A stretch of 32,000 nt of DNA from CAYVFC01 sp964450715 (GTDB taxonomy: Bacteria; Myxococcota_A; Polyangia; Polyangiales; JAFGIB01). The DNA lies in NCBI GenBank assembly GCA_964450715.1, contig CAYVFC010000095.1, forward strand, positions 1 to 32,000, given 5' to 3'. This document shows, one piece after another, positions 31,644 through 32,000 of this stretch. Position 1 is the stretch's first letter; every line of letters starts with the position of its first letter. The notes beneath the pieces are model-generated. The model was not told the DNA's origin, ran no database searches, and saw only the letters and a list, made by a program, of their open reading frames with translations. A program made the position numbers and the translations under genes.

Positions 31644-32000
31644 GACTAACAGGATAGCTCAGGAATGAAGCAGGCCAAAGGCCGTCGGGTATCATAGAAA
31701 ACGAAAGGCGACAACGCCGGGTGGCCGTCTCGAGCTCCTCTCCCGCTGGGCACCCGCCCGGGAAGAGATCGTCGTGAGCCGATCCCGATGGCGAGATTCC
31801 GGTTTTCCCCTTTTTTAGCGGAATTCGGCCTGGCACGCCCGGTTTCGAGCGAGGTAGAGCTCAGGAAGAAGGGCGGCAAGCACGAACGGGAGGGGGAAAG
31901 CCCTAATCATTCTACACATCTCGTTACACTCTTTAGTTTCTGGCTTTTCGATGGGGGCGCGGGCGGTCCGGGGCCGGCCGGCGGGGGACGCGCGGATTGC
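31644..32000. other. Right-edge non-coding stretch
   Basis: About 357 bases without a gene I can support. Apart from the promoter at 31651-31678, it contains a C4T6 tract near 31808, a CTTTAGTTTCTGGCTTTTC pyrimidine-rich stretch near 31930, and a GC-rich end. Two minus-strand ORFs here have low-complexity composition and no family features. Confidence 0.4.
31651..31678 (-). promoter_or_regulatory. Probable leaderless promoter of the kinase operon
   Basis: On the minus strand TTGGCC (31673-31678), a 16-bp spacer and TATCCT (31651-31656), followed by only 7 nt before the GTG at 31643. Transcription should begin at or next to the start codon. There is no Shine-Dalgarno sequence. Confidence 0.5.

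Noticed and set aside
31830..31847. Sigma-54-like TGGCACG near the right edge
   Set aside because: The -12 half reads GTTTC, not TTGC; the essential GC is missing.
31646..31879. 77-residue minus-strand ORF before the kinase gene
   Set aside because: Covers the kinase promoter and has no recognisable sequence; start context poor.

Overview
The window is a GC-rich stretch of bacterial chromosome with densely packed genes on both strands. Several features suggest a Gram-negative bacterium of the Myxococcota / former Deltaproteobacteria type. These are many small lipoproteins and outer-membrane barrel candidates, a glycine-rich lipoprotein, a very large Ser/Thr kinase fused to an AAA ATPase and TPR region, a sigma-54-type promoter, and a haem operon that opens with an unnamed small gene. 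The taxonomic call is inference from gene content; no rRNA or other marker gene is present. I see no phage, plasmid, CRISPR array, tRNA or rRNA.

Layout. (1) 206-3337, plus strand: a close-spaced cluster of a SAM methyltransferase, a YkgJ-type cysteine-cluster protein, an orphan TRAP-type solute-binding protein and a NUDT19-like Nudix hydrolase. (2) 3506-4585, minus: an outer-membrane barrel candidate with an acidic N-terminal linker. (3) 4796-7417, minus: two adjacent acyl-CoA dehydrogenase genes behind a strong promoter that carries an 18-bp palindromic operator. Only one of the two proteins keeps the usual catalytic glutamate, so they may form a heteromeric enzyme. (4) 7953-8179: a sigma-54-type promoter and a small unknown ORF. 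(5) 8191-11109: envelope genes, namely a second acidic-linker barrel candidate, a Gly-rich lipoprotein and an eight-cysteine lipoprotein. (6) 11180-13153, minus: a two-gene operon (classical SDR, then NAD-dependent epimerase/dehydratase family) now split by a 188-bp foldback element with target-site duplication. (7) 13323-14809, plus: a C2-PDZ lipoprotein and an overlapping envelope protein. (8) 15022-17493: a double-receiver response regulator and a membrane histidine kinase. (9) 17571-19988, minus: trxA-uvrC. (10) 20244-23793, plus: unnamed gene, ccsA/hemX-like gene, hemA, hemC (early tetrapyrrole synthesis). (11) 23780-26923: a Roadblock-like protein, an ArsA/Get3-type ATPase and glmU. (12) 26969-31643, minus: giant kinase, lipoprotein and tsaD, joined by two 4-bp stop/start overlaps.

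The most distinctive theme is the load of small palindromic, MITE/REP-like elements between genes: 3372-3445, 4678-4799, 7441-7549, 9881-9958, 12118-12317 and 26940-26972. One has a target-site duplication. Two lie so that the first bases of the repeat provide the TAG stop codon of the neighbouring gene. One lies in the 5' leader of an acyl-CoA dehydrogenase gene and is open in frame with it. A second theme is a set of genes with a -10-like hexamer 7-9 nt before the start codon and no Shine-Dalgarno sequence, which suggests leaderless transcripts.
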